Source: DATEVL01 sp964448245
GTDB taxonomy: Bacteria; Chloroflexota; Anaerolineae; Anaerolineales; E44-bin32
DNA length: 24,647 nucleotides
NCBI GenBank assembly: GCA_964448245.1
Contig: CAYUWF010000027.1
Coordinates: 1 to 24,647 of the forward strand
Direction of reading: 5' to 3'
A program made the position numbers and the translations under genes. The notes below the pieces were generated by a model. It ran no database searches. It was not told the origin of the DNA and worked only from the letters and a program-made list of their open reading frames with translations. Positions 5,952 through 15,911 of the stretch are shown piece by piece. Every line of letters starts with the position of its first letter. The first letter of the stretch is position 1.

Positions 5952-6368
5952 ATGCCGACACCAAGCCTGAACCGGCCCGTGATTGAATTGCGTGTCGCAC
6001 TCACCGCCAAAGTCTATGAGCGATTGGCGAGTTTCTATCGCGATGGGCTCGGGCTCGAGCCTGCCCAGGTCTGGCCTGACGATCAGGGCCGAGCGCTGGT
6101 CCTCGACATGGGCAGGGCCACTCTCGAGGTCTTTGACGAAAGGCAGGCCGAGACCGTCGACCAGATCGAGGTCGGACGCCGAATCAGCGGGAAGATCCGG
6201 TTCGCCCTCCAGGTGCCGGACTTGGACGCGGCCATGCAGCGTCTGCTCTCGCGTGGAGCGACGCTGGTCCACCCTCCCGTCGTCACTCCGTGGGGAGATC
6301 GCAACGTGCGCTTGGAAGACCCCGAGGGCATGCAGATCACGCTCTATCAGACACCCGATCCATCATGA
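5952..6368 (+). CDS. VOC-family (glyoxalase/bleomycin-resistance fold) protein
   Basis: This 138-aa protein shows the paired beta-alpha-beta-beta-beta units of the vicinal oxygen chelate superfamily. The first is IELRVALTAKVYERLASFYRDGLGL with later LEVFDE. The second is IRFALQVPDLDAAMQRLLSRGA, closing with VRLEDPEGMQITLYQ. Members are glyoxalases, dioxygenases or drug-binding proteins and act as dimers. The Glu ligands at the strand ends (VFDE, LEDPEG) are plausible but the substrate cannot be told. The ATG at 5952 follows a GAAAGG at some distance, so the start is only fairly sure. It lies 41 bases after the DinB-like gene on the same strand. Confidence 0.78.
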   Translation: MPTPSLNRPVIELRVALTAKVYERLASFYRDGLGLEPAQVWPDDQGRALVLDMGRATLEVFDERQAETVDQIEVGRRISGKIRFALQVPDLDAAMQRLLSRGATLVHPPVVTPWGDRNVRLEDPEGMQITLYQTPDPS

Positions 6369-6473
6369 GTTCGGCAGGCGGAACCATTCCACCCACATTG
6401 ATTTCTTCCCCTTCCGCGGTTCTCCCTGGGTCGTCTCCGCATGACCGCGCCATACTGAAGTCGGAGGCCTGAG

Positions 6474-6992
6474 ATGACACAAGTGAATGTGTTCGAGTTG
6501 CTGGCGGCGCCGGGCCCATGGGCTCATGAAGAGGACAGCCTGCGACTCCATGGCCAGTTCGTCGGCTCTTGGGACATCGAAGGCACCTGGTACCAGCCCG
6601 ATGGGAGCAGCAGGACCGGCAGGGGGGAGTGGCACTTTGCCTGGATCCTCGGCGGCCGCGGCATTCAGGACGTGCTCTACGCTTCCGGAGCGCCGCGCCA
6701 CGAATTCGGCACAACGCTGCGGTGCTACGACGGATCGATCGACGCCTGGCGCCTCTCCTGGATGCAGCCCGCCAGTGGCGAGTTCGTCAACTTGATCGGC
6801 CGCTATGTCGGCGATCGCATCGTCGCTGAGACTGTAGACTCGGACCCGCCGCGCCGGTGGAGCTTCACCGACATCACGCCGGAGTCCTTCGTCTGGCTCG
6901 GCGAGGTGTCGCACGACCAGGGGAAGACTTGGTTCCTGGAACAACAGATGAGGGCGGTCCGCCGGAAGGCTCCGCCGGCCGAGGCCCCCTAG
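6474..6992 (+). CDS. DUF1579-like protein of unknown function
   Basis: The 172-aa protein has a GSWDIEGTWYQPDGSS opening, a GEWHFAWILGGRGIQDVL strand pair, and later DAWRLSWM and RWSFTDITPESFVW. This pattern is seen in lipocalin-like DUF1579 relatives that form small beta-barrels. No enzyme motif is evident and there is no signal peptide. The ATG at 6474 follows GGAGG at 6465-6469, a good ribosome-binding site. It lies 105 bases after the VOC gene and may share its transcript. The family call rests on pattern recognition only. Confidence 0.6.
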   Translation: MTQVNVFELLAAPGPWAHEEDSLRLHGQFVGSWDIEGTWYQPDGSSRTGRGEWHFAWILGGRGIQDVLYASGAPRHEFGTTLRCYDGSIDAWRLSWMQPASGEFVNLIGRYVGDRIVAETVDSDPPRRWSFTDITPESFVWLGEVSHDQGKTWFLEQQMRAVRRKAPPAEAP

Positions 6993-7251
6993 GAGCTTGC
7001 TGGAACACTCTTCTTCCACCTCGCCCCCCGGCCCCTCGCGATACACCCCGCCCTTGCAGGGTGCTCCGCCCTCTACCCTCTTCAGGGCACCCGAAGGGGT
7101 GCAGGGCGCCAAGGGCGCGAAGCGGAGCGGGGGGCTCTCCGGGAGGGGTCAGGGGAGGGATCCGACAGCGCACGCCGTTTTTCGGGAGTCTCCGAGCGCT
7201 GCCCCCGTCGGGTTCTTCGGGACGCGAGGGGATGCGGGTGAGGATCGAGGA

Positions 7252-8211
7252 ATGAGCAACGCCCATAACTCGATGCCAGAGGTCCCCGCCAGGATGCGAG
7301 CGATACGCCTCCATTCCTCCGACGGGCCCGCCGGCCTAGTCTATGAGCAGGTCGATACGCCTCGGCCTAAGGAAGGAGAGGTGCTTGTCCGCGTCTTCGC
7401 CGCCGCCATCACCCGCGGCGAGCTCGATTGGCCCACCGATCGCCTGCCGGCGATACCGTCCTAGGAGTTCTCAGGCGTCGTGGTCGCAGGGTCGACCGAC
7501 GATTCCGAAGTCTCGATCGGAGATCCGGTATTTGCTCTCTCCAGCTTTGACCGCGATGGCGCCGCCGCGGAGTACGTGGCCGTACCCGCGCAGATCCTAG
7601 CCCGCAAACCGGGGACGCTGGGCTACGTCGAGAGCGCCGCCGTTCCCCTCGCCGCCCTGAGCGCCTGGCAAGGGCTCTTTGACCACGGCGATCTGCAAAG
7701 CGGACAGACGGTGCTGATCCACGGAGCTGCCGGCGGCGTGGGGAGCTGTGCCATCCAGCTGGCTCACCAGCGCGGCGCGCACGTCATAGGCACTGCGTCG
7801 ACCCGCAATCTCGAAGCGGCCCGGAAGCTCGGCGCCGATCAGATCATCGATTCGACCACGGACCGATTCGAGGAAGCGGTGAAGCAGGTCGATCTCGTCT
7901 TCGACACGGTCGGAGGGGACCGGCTCGAGCGGTCGCTGGCGGTATTGCGCGCGGGTGGCAGGCTCGTTTCCGTCGCCGAGGAGCCTCCGGGCGAGCGCGC
8001 GGCGGCGCTCTGGATCAACGCTACCTACTTCGTGGTCGAGCCCAACCGCCCCCAGCTTCTGGAACTCGCTCGATGGATCGACAGTGGCGTAGTCCGACCG
8101 CTCATCGATGAAGTCTTTCCCCTCGCCGACGCCCGCAAGGCGTTCGAATGCAGCCTGGGAGGCCACGGGGCTGGGAAGATCGTCCTGCGTGTGGCCGATG
8201 AGGCGGAGTGA
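7252..8211 (+). pseudogene. Zinc-free alcohol dehydrogenase / quinone oxidoreductase, broken by an amber codon
   Basis: Read through, the 319-codon frame is a medium-chain dehydrogenase/reductase of the quinone-oxidoreductase type, which reduces quinones or enones with NADPH. It has the GroES-like N-domain (EGEVLVRVFAAAITRGELDW), a proline-rich hinge, and the Rossmann motif GAAGGVGS (about residue 160). The usual phrase after AIPS is a residue then EFSGVV; here that residue is a TAG (7462-7464), with the frame intact on both sides. ATG 7252 follows GAGG. The product is truncated to 70 residues unless the stop is suppressed or is a sequencing error. An internal start (7480) would give only a headless Rossmann part. 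Confidence 0.75.
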
Positions 8212-8553
8212 GGGCTCCCTCCCTCCACCCGGGCTTCAAGTCCGACGACGTATGGCGCCACCGGGAGCAGAGCGCTGACGGGCGGCTTCGCGGTGATCCA
8301 GGTCGATTCGCTGGATGCGGGCGCGATCGGCGGCGGGCCACCCCGCACGCATCGTAGCCTCAGCTCGCGGCGTGCCTCCTGCCTTTCGACAGGCCACCCC
8401 CTGCCACCCCTGATCCCCCGGACGGGTGAACTTCAGGCGAGTCCAGATTGATTGTTTGCTCCTCGCCCCCGAATTCGGATTAGAATCGTCCAGAACGCTG
8501 TCGGGCGGGACGCGCCTGGGCATGCGGCACAGAGTCCCAACAAGGAGTTGCAA
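8212..8553 (+). other. Intergenic stretch with a possible YCII-family remnant
   Basis: No intact gene is visible. At 8281-8330 the + strand reads GGFAVIQVDSLDAG, which resembles the C-terminal strand of YCII-related proteins, but there is no matching start or remaining domain. This may be a fossil or chance. The rest is GC-rich with a promoter candidate at its right end (8456-8485). Confidence 0.25.
8456..8485 (+). promoter_or_regulatory. Probable promoter of the BNR-MoaD gene pair
   Basis: TTGCTC (8456-8461) and TAGAAT (8480-8485) are 18 bases apart, giving a leader of about 60 bases to the ATG at 8554. The -10 lies in GATTAGAAT, identical to the -10 context in the valS promoter at 12069-12074, which strengthens both calls. 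Confidence 0.5.
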
Positions 8554-9669
8554 ATGAGCGGGGTGCGGGTGTTGGTCGGTACTCATAAGGGGGCCTTCGT
8601 CCTGACGTCCGATGGCAAGCGCAAGAACTGGCAGGTCACCGGGCCGCACTTCGGCGGCCTGGAAATCTACCACCTGAAGGGGTCGCCGGTCGATCCGAAT
8701 CGGATCTACGCCTCGCAGGCCAGCGACTGGTTCGGCCAGGTGGTCCACCGCTCGGACGACGGCGGCAAGACCTGGGAGGCGGTGGGGAACAAGTTCCTCT
8801 ACGACGGCGCCACCGGCACACATCAGTGGTACGACGGCACGGCTCACCCCTGGGAGTTCAAGCGCGTCTGGCATTTCGAGCCGTCGCTCACCGATCCGGA
8901 TACGGCCTACGCCGGGGCCGAGGACGCGGCGCTGTTCCGCACCACCGATGGCGGCCAGACCTGGAATGAGCTCACTGGGCTGCGCACCCACGAGTCGGGG
9001 CCCAACTGGGCGCCAGGCGCCGGGGGCATGTGCCTGCACACTATCCTGCTCGACCCCACGAACCCGCAGCGCATATACGTCGCCATCTCGGCCGCCGGCG
9101 TCTTCCGCTCCGATGACGGCGGACAGACCTGGAAGCCGGCCAACCGCGGACTCAGCTCCAACTTCATGCCCGATCCAACGGCCGAGGTCGGACACTGCGT
9201 CCACCGTATCGCTATGCACAGCTCGCGCCCGTCCACGCTCTTCATGCAGAAACACTGGGACGTGATGCGTAGCGACGACAGCGGCGAGTCGTGGCAGGAG
9301 GTCAGCGGGGACCTGCCGTCGGACTTCGGCTTCGTCGTCGACGTCCACGCCCACGAGCCGGAGACGGTCTACGTCGTTCCCATCCTGAGCGACTCGCTGC
9401 ACTACCCGCCCGACGGGAAACTGCGCGTCTACCGCAGCCGCAGCGGCGGGAACGAGTGGGAGGCCCTCACCAAGGGGCTCCCTCAGAAGGATTGCTACGT
9501 CAATGTCTTACGCGATGCCATGAGCGTCGATACGCTGGATCCGTGCGGGGTCTACTTCGGGACGACCGGCGGGCAGGTGTACGCCTCGGCCGACGCCGGC
9601 GACAGCTGGGCGCCGATCGTTCACGACCTGCCGGCGGTGCTGTCGGTCGAAGCACAGATGCTGCCTTGA
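8554..9669 (+). CDS. BNR/Asp-box beta-propeller protein (exo-sialidase-like)
   Basis: The 371-aa protein has no signal peptide and is probably cytoplasmic. It is a beta-propeller with Asp-box motifs RSDDGGKTWE, RTTDGGQTWN, RSDDGGQTWK, RSDDSGESWQ and SADAGDSWA. Annotation pipelines often call such proteins glycosyl hydrolase or exo-alpha-sialidase, but the arginine triad of true sialidases cannot be assigned, so enzymatic activity is doubtful. The ATG at 8554 is chosen over upstream codons because AAGGAG at 8542-8547 precedes it and the protein aligns from MSGVRVLVGTHKGAF. Its stop overlaps the start of the MoaD-like gene, so the two are translationally coupled and probably act together. Confidence 0.8.
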   Translation: MSGVRVLVGTHKGAFVLTSDGKRKNWQVTGPHFGGLEIYHLKGSPVDPNRIYASQASDWFGQVVHRSDDGGKTWEAVGNKFLYDGATGTHQWYDGTAHPWEFKRVWHFEPSLTDPDTAYAGAEDAALFRTTDGGQTWNELTGLRTHESGPNWAPGAGGMCLHTILLDPTNPQRIYVAISAAGVFRSDDGGQTWKPANRGLSSNFMPDPTAEVGHCVHRIAMHSSRPSTLFMQKHWDVMRSDDSGESWQEVSGDLPSDFGFVVDVHAHEPETVYVVPILSDSLHYPPDGKLRVYRSRSGGNEWEALTKGLPQKDCYVNVLRDAMSVDTLDPCGVYFGTTGGQVYASADAGDSWAPIVHDLPAVLSVEAQMLP

Positions 9670-9974
9670 TCCACAGTGAGATCCGCGTCATCCTCCCGTA
9701 TCACCTGCAGACCCTGGCCGGCGTAGGCCGGGAGGTGAGCGTGAACGTCGATGGTCCCGTTACGCCGGACTCGATTGTCGACGCCCTCGAAGCCGGCTAC
9801 CCGATGCTGCGCGGGACGATTCGCGACCACACCAGCAAGGCGCGGCGACCGATGCTGCGCTACTTCGCCTGCGGCGAGGACATCTCCTTCGACCCGCTGG
9901 ACGCCAGCCTGCCCGAGGCGGTGGCGTCGGGGAAGGAGCCGTTTCGCATCGTCGGGGCGATCGCTGGAGGCTGA
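9666..9974 (+). CDS. MoaD/ThiS-family ubiquitin-fold protein
   Basis: The 102-aa protein has the beta-grasp order of sulfur carriers: IRVILPYHLQTLAG, then SIVDALEAGYP, and ends in an exposed AIAGG. A terminal Gly-Gly is needed for adenylation and thiocarboxylate formation in MoaD, ThiS and related proteins. The length is slightly above MoaD. The start is a TTG at 9666 overlapping the TGA of the upstream gene (TTGA); no ATG is available in frame, so this start is an inference. No MoeB/ThiF-like activating enzyme is nearby. This carrier is often seen beside BNR-type proteins and may serve an uncharacterised modification rather than molybdopterin synthesis. Confidence 0.7.
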   Translation: MIHSEIRVILPYHLQTLAGVGREVSVNVDGPVTPDSIVDALEAGYPMLRGTIRDHTSKARRPMLRYFACGEDISFDPLDASLPEAVASGKEPFRIVGAIAGG

Positions 9975-9975
9975 C

Positions 9976-10377
9976 ATGGGCGGCACCACAGGAACAAAGA
10001 AGCGGCATGCGGACCCGGCCGTTCGGAAGTTCGTCAATGCTGTGTCCGACGAGCGGAGGAAGTTCTATGTTTCACTCGAACGGCTGATCCTGGGCATGTA
10101 CCCGGACGCCAGGATCGGGATCTCCTACGGCGTACCGACCTACTGGGCGAAGTCCGGCCGTGTCGGCCTCGCCTACTGGAGCGGCGGTGTTTCGTTTTAT
10201 CCGTTCGGCGGGGACTACCTGGATGAGTTCAGAGCCGAGCACCCGACGATCAAGACCAGCAAAGGCACCATCAACTTCAAGGTTTCGGAGAAGGTACCGG
10301 TCGTGGCGCTGAAGAAGATCATTCGGCAATCCATCGAACATCCCCATCACCCCGTGAAGACTGCAAACCGAGGTTGA
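9976..10377 (+). CDS. DUF1801-family protein
   Basis: The 133-aa soluble protein shows the family core: a helical start (VRKFVNAVSDERRKFYVSLERLI), GISYGVPTYW, GLAYWSGGVSFYPFGG, and the closing SKGTINFKVSEKVPVVALKKIIR. The last is the typical DUF1801 C-terminus. The biochemical role is unknown. The ATG at 9976 follows GGAGG at 9966-9970, a strong site lying within the MoaD-like stop region; the two genes are one base apart and probably cotranscribed. It is a distant relative of the cassette gene at 881. Confidence 0.82.
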   Translation: MGGTTGTKKRHADPAVRKFVNAVSDERRKFYVSLERLILGMYPDARIGISYGVPTYWAKSGRVGLAYWSGGVSFYPFGGDYLDEFRAEHPTIKTSKGTINFKVSEKVPVVALKKIIRQSIEHPHHPVKTANRG

Positions 10378-10446
10378 GCTCAAGACCGTGAACTCCACTC
10401 GTGAGGGAGCACCGTTTCCGCACCTTATCGCCGAAGGAGATGCACC

Positions 10447-10797
10447 ATGACGAATCCGGTTACGCACTTCGAGATCATGGGTAAGGACTCCGTCGCGCTG
10501 CAGAAGTTCTACGCCGACGTGTTCGGCTGGAAGCTGGCCCCGCCGATCAAAGAGATGGGCAACTACAGCTTGTTCGACAACGAAGGCAAAGGCATCGGCG
10601 GCGGCATCGGAGAAGGCGACGCGCGAGTGACTGTCTACATCGAGGTCGACGACCCGCAGGCCTACCTGGACAAAGCCGTCGAGGCCGGGGCCAAGATGCT
10701 GATGGAAGTGAGCCAGATCGCCCCCGATACGACCATCGCCCTCTTCGCCGACCCGCAGGGCAATATGACCGGACTGTTCAAGGCCACTCCGCAGTAG
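10447..10797 (+). CDS. VOC-family protein
   Basis: The 116-aa protein is a single-repeat glyoxalase-fold protein: VTHFEIMGKDSVALQKFYAD then FGWKL in the first unit, and VTVYIEVDDPQAYLDKAVEAG with FADPQGNMTGLF in the second. Probable metal ligands are His7 and Glu residues of the strands. The pattern fits the subfamily annotated as VOC or glyoxalase-like with unknown substrate. The ATG at 10447 follows AAGGAG at 10435-10440. It lies 69 bases after the DUF1801 gene on the same strand. Confidence 0.82.
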   Translation: MTNPVTHFEIMGKDSVALQKFYADVFGWKLAPPIKEMGNYSLFDNEGKGIGGGIGEGDARVTVYIEVDDPQAYLDKAVEAGAKMLMEVSQIAPDTTIALFADPQGNMTGLFKATPQ

Positions 10798-10852
10798 CGT
10801 GTCCTGCTTCAGCTCGAAGCGATGGAGCGATCACCGGCTCTCGGTGCCGATC

Positions 10853-11947
10853 ATGACGCGGGCGGGGCCCGTGTCGACTCGAAGCATATTGGCGGCCTTC
10901 GCCGCGATCGCCGTCGCCGGCTGCGCCCACGCCGCGCCTACCATTGCGCCTCTGCCTCCGATGCTCGCCGCGGCCACGACCCAGGCTCCATCGCCCCCTG
11001 GCACGCCAACTGCGCTCGGGCCGGGTGAGGAGTCAATCCCCGACGCCGGGGCCCTCACCCTCACGGAGTACCCCGTCCCGCCGGGATCCCACCCGCACGA
11101 CGTGGCGCCCGCCCCGGACGGGTCGGTCTGGTACACCGCCCAGGCCTCCGGGGAGCTCGGGCGGTTGGATCCCGTCACTGGCGAGACGCACCACATCGCC
11201 CTAGGGCCCGGCTCGGCGCCTCACGGAGTGATCGTGGGGCCCGACGGCGCGGCGTGGATCACCGACAGTGGCCTGAACGCGATCGTGCGCGTCGATCCGG
11301 CGACGGAGGCGGTCGAGCGGTTTCCTCTTCCGGCGGGCGGCGGAAATGCAAACCTCAACACCGCCGCCTTCGACGGCGACGGCGTGCTGTGGTTCACCGG
11401 ACAAAGCGGAGTCTACGGGCGGCTCGATCCAGCCACGGGTGAGGTCGCCGTTTTCGACGCGCCGCGCGGGCGCGGCCCGTACGGCATTGACGCCACTCCG
11501 GACGGCGATGTCTATTTCGTCTCGCTAGCCGGGAGCTACCTCGCCCGCATCGATCCGACGACGGACTCCGCTCTGGTGCTCGAGCCTCCCACGCCGGGGC
11601 AGGGCGCTCGGCGGGTCTGGGCGGACTCCGCCGGACGGCTGTGGATCGCCGAATGGAACGCAGGGCAATTGGGGATGTACGACCCGGCCTCCGAGGCCTG
11701 GCGCGAATGGCGTCTCCCCGGCGAGGACCCGAAGCCCTACGCCGTCTACGTTGACGAGGACGATGCGGTCTGGCTGAGCGACTTCGGCGCCAACGCCCTC
11801 GTCCGCTTCGACCCGGCCCGCGAGAGCTTCGAAGTCCTACCCTTGCCGAGTCCGTCGGCAGAGGTTCGACAGATTCTCGGTCGGCCGGCAGAGGTCTGGG
11901 GGGCGGAGTCGGGTGTGGACAAGCTGGTCGTCGTGCGCAGCCCGTGA
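10853..11947 (+). CDS. Vgb/streptogramin-lyase-like beta-propeller lipoprotein
   Basis: The 364-aa protein starts with a signal peptide and a lipobox-like AVAGC (Cys about residue 23), then a Pro/Thr/Ala linker and six or more 40-residue propeller repeats. Each repeat runs through a P-H/Y-x-V/I start, DGxxW and a closing RxDPxT. This is the virginiamycin B lyase/NHL-like architecture. True Vgb opens streptogramin B with a His/Glu catalytic set that I cannot locate with confidence, so a structural or sensor role is as likely. ATG 10853 is chosen over GTG 10799 because the leader peptide then has normal length. No strong ribosome-binding site is visible. Confidence 0.72.
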   Translation: MTRAGPVSTRSILAAFAAIAVAGCAHAAPTIAPLPPMLAAATTQAPSPPGTPTALGPGEESIPDAGALTLTEYPVPPGSHPHDVAPAPDGSVWYTAQASGELGRLDPVTGETHHIALGPGSAPHGVIVGPDGAAWITDSGLNAIVRVDPATEAVERFPLPAGGGNANLNTAAFDGDGVLWFTGQSGVYGRLDPATGEVAVFDAPRGRGPYGIDATPDGDVYFVSLAGSYLARIDPTTDSALVLEPPTPGQGARRVWADSAGRLWIAEWNAGQLGMYDPASEAWREWRLPGEDPKPYAVYVDEDDAVWLSDFGANALVRFDPARESFEVLPLPSPSAEVRQILGRPAEVWGAESGVDKLVVVRSP

Positions 11948-11949
11948 AG

Positions 11950-12025
11950 CCGGTGGTGAGTGGTCGGTGGTCTGTGGCCAGATACCATGGTTGTCACTGA
12001 CCACTGACCACTCATCCCTGACCAC
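11950..12025. repeat. TGGTC/GACCA-rich inverted simple repeat
   Basis: Variants of GTGGTCAGTGGTC on the left (11950-11977) face GACCACTGACCACT-type copies on the right (11998-12026), which could form a long imperfect hairpin between the Vgb-like gene and the valS promoter. It may act as a terminator for the upstream gene, but there is no T-tract. Confidence 0.45.
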
Positions 12026-12045
12026 TGGCTCTCCAATTATCCCGG

Positions 12046-12074
12046 TTGCTTCGGCTTTCGAGTCCGATTAGAAT
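12046..12074 (+). promoter_or_regulatory. valS promoter
   Basis: TTGCTT (12046-12051) and TAGAAT (12069-12074) are separated by 17 bases. Transcription would begin near 12081, about 20 bases before Stem I of the T-box. The -10 context GATTAGAAT is repeated at 8477-8485. Confidence 0.6.
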
Positions 12075-12099
12075 TCAAGCACAATCGCATAAGACCCTG

Positions 12100-12358
12100 G
12101 ACCGGGAAGAGTAGGCGGGGACCGCTGATCAGAGAAGGAGCGGCCTGCGGCTGAGAGCCCCCACAGCGCGACCCGCCGAACGTCGCCCGGTCGGACGCCG
12201 AAGAACGCCCTTCGACTACGCTCAGGGCAAGTAGAACGGCGCGGGGACGCCCGATACAGCGTGGGCCTCGTGGTTGCGGGGCCGTGAAGAGCACCCCGAA
12301 GCGGGGTGAAACGAGGTGGTACCGCGGAGCCCTCCGTCCTCGTCGATGGAGGGCTTTT
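12100..12358 (+). ncRNA. Valine T-box riboswitch in the valS leader
   Basis: The Stem I base pairs GACCGGG (12100-12106) with CCCGGTC. The specifier bulge on the 3' side reads GAAC-GTC-G, with GTC (12182-12184), a valine codon followed by a purine. GGCGGG (12114-) pairs with CCCGCC. The distal Stem I carries AGAGAAGGAG and GCTGAGAG motifs. Stem III is CACCCC/GGGGTG (12292-12308). The T-box GAGGTGGTACCGCGG follows, with bulge TGGT (12317-12320) complementary to the ACCA end of tRNA-Val. The antiterminator competes with a terminator at 12329-12358. Uncharged tRNA-Val should allow readthrough into valS. A GCCCTTCGACTACGCTCAGG segment between the stems matches a common dispersed repeat style. Confidence 0.93.
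12329..12358 (+). terminator. Rho-independent terminator of the T-box
   Basis: GCCCTCC (12329-12335) pairs perfectly with GGAGGGC (12348-12354), followed by TTTT (12355-12358). It overlaps the 3' arm of the T-box antiterminator, so the two folds exclude each other. Confidence 0.88.
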
Positions 12359-12389
12359 GTATTTGGGTGACTTGCGACCGGGTGGCACC

Positions 12390-12660
12390 GGGGATTCCCA
12401 CCTGCTCTTGGCAGCTGCGCTGCCAGCGCAGGTGCAAGTGTCGGCCCCTCTGGGGGCCTCGGAATGACATGTGAGGGCGCCAGCCCGCCGTCGAAGACAC
12501 CTCACCCTGTCTTTCCGAGGCCTGCGAAGCAGGCCGAGGAATCGCCAAAGCGCGGAACGGCAGGGATCGCGCCGTGGCCGCGGATACTCCATCTGCTTCG
12601 CCTCGGGGTTTCGTCGGCGGTCTTTGGGCGCCTCGGAATGATATTCAGGCGGCGCGACAG
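12390..12660. repeat. Dispersed palindromic repeat copies in the valS leader
   Basis: Between the T-box terminator and the valS start lie about 320 bases without a gene. They hold one half-copy ending CTCGGAATGACAT (12458-12470). A fuller copy begins TGTCTTTCCGAGG (about 12509), carries GGCCTGCGAAGCAGGCC and GAGGAATCGCC, and ends CCTCGGAATGAT (12631-12642). Related elements occur at 15420-15616 and 24454-24500. They look like small non-autonomous palindromic elements. Confidence 0.6.
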
Positions 12661-12681
12661 GCGCGGTTCAGAGAGGACAAC

Positions 12682-15372
<2,691 letters not shown>

Positions 15373-15419
15373 TGGACCAAACAGCAAGTCAGGAACGTGA
15401 GCGGGTTGACAGTCTCCTC

Positions 15420-15616
15420 TGTCATTCCGTCCCTGCGGGGTGCTTCGCGAAGGGAGGCCGCTAGGCCGACCGAGGAATCGCCGAAGCGCGCTGGGCAACG
15501 AGCGGTCGAGCATTCCCCTAGGCAGCTTGCATCCGCCGCGCCTCGGAGATTCCTCTCGCCCCTTCGCTGAGCCTGTCCTGAGCCCGGCGAAGGGCTCAGG
15601 GGCGCTCGGAATGACA
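15420..15616. repeat. Dispersed repeat with TGTCATTCCG inverted termini
   Basis: TGTCATTCCG (15420-15429) and its exact inverse CGGAATGACA (15607-15616) bound about 197 bases. The copy holds CGAGGAATCGCC, CTCGGAGATTCCTC and an internal CCTGAGC-type hairpin (about 15560-15600), but no coding frame. It lies just downstream of valS and resembles the elements at 12390-12660 and 24454-24500. Confidence 0.65.
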
Positions 15617-15682
15617 TCGCAGGCTGCGCGCAAGGTCGATGGAAGACCGCCTGTGAAGCGCCGATCGGGTATGAGAGTCTTG

Positions 15683-15717
15683 AGAGAGGGGGAGCGGCGA
15701 AGCCGCTCCCCCTCTCT
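15683..15717. terminator. Perfect 16-bp hairpin downstream of valS
   Basis: AGAGAGGGGGAGCGGC (15683-15698) pairs perfectly with GCCGCTCCCCCTCTCT (15702-15717) around a three-base loop GAA. It is a strong structure about 310 bases after valS and before the serine hydrolase gene. It could end the valS transcript, though no clear T-run follows (only TGTTTCT). Confidence 0.5.
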
Positions 15718-15728
15718 CTGTTTCTCCT

Positions 15729-15781
15729 CCCCTCCCCCGATCAGGACCTCGCTCTCGTCGATCGCTCTATCGGGGGAGGGG
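15729..15781. repeat. Second inverted repeat, C-rich/G-rich arms
   Basis: CCCCTCCCCCGAT (15729-15741) is inverted exactly as ATCGGGGGAGGGG (15769-15781), followed by GTAGGGGGTGGGG. The G-run arm resembles the repeat at 18820-18880, suggesting a second dispersed family. Confidence 0.55.
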
Positions 15782-15911
15782 GTAGGGGGTGGGGGGCAAG
15801 AGCGATTGTGGGGAGGATTCACGGTCGCAAGCGACTCACCGGGATCTCGGCTGTGAGCCCGATGAGCTCGCCCACGACGCGAATGGTATACTGCCGCGCC
15901 CGGGAGGGAGC

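Noticed and set aside
8236..9402. Long minus-strand ORF opposite the BNR gene
   Set aside because: The opposite strand has a good ribosome-binding site, recognisable repeats and coupling to the MoaD-like gene; this frame is a high-GC shadow.
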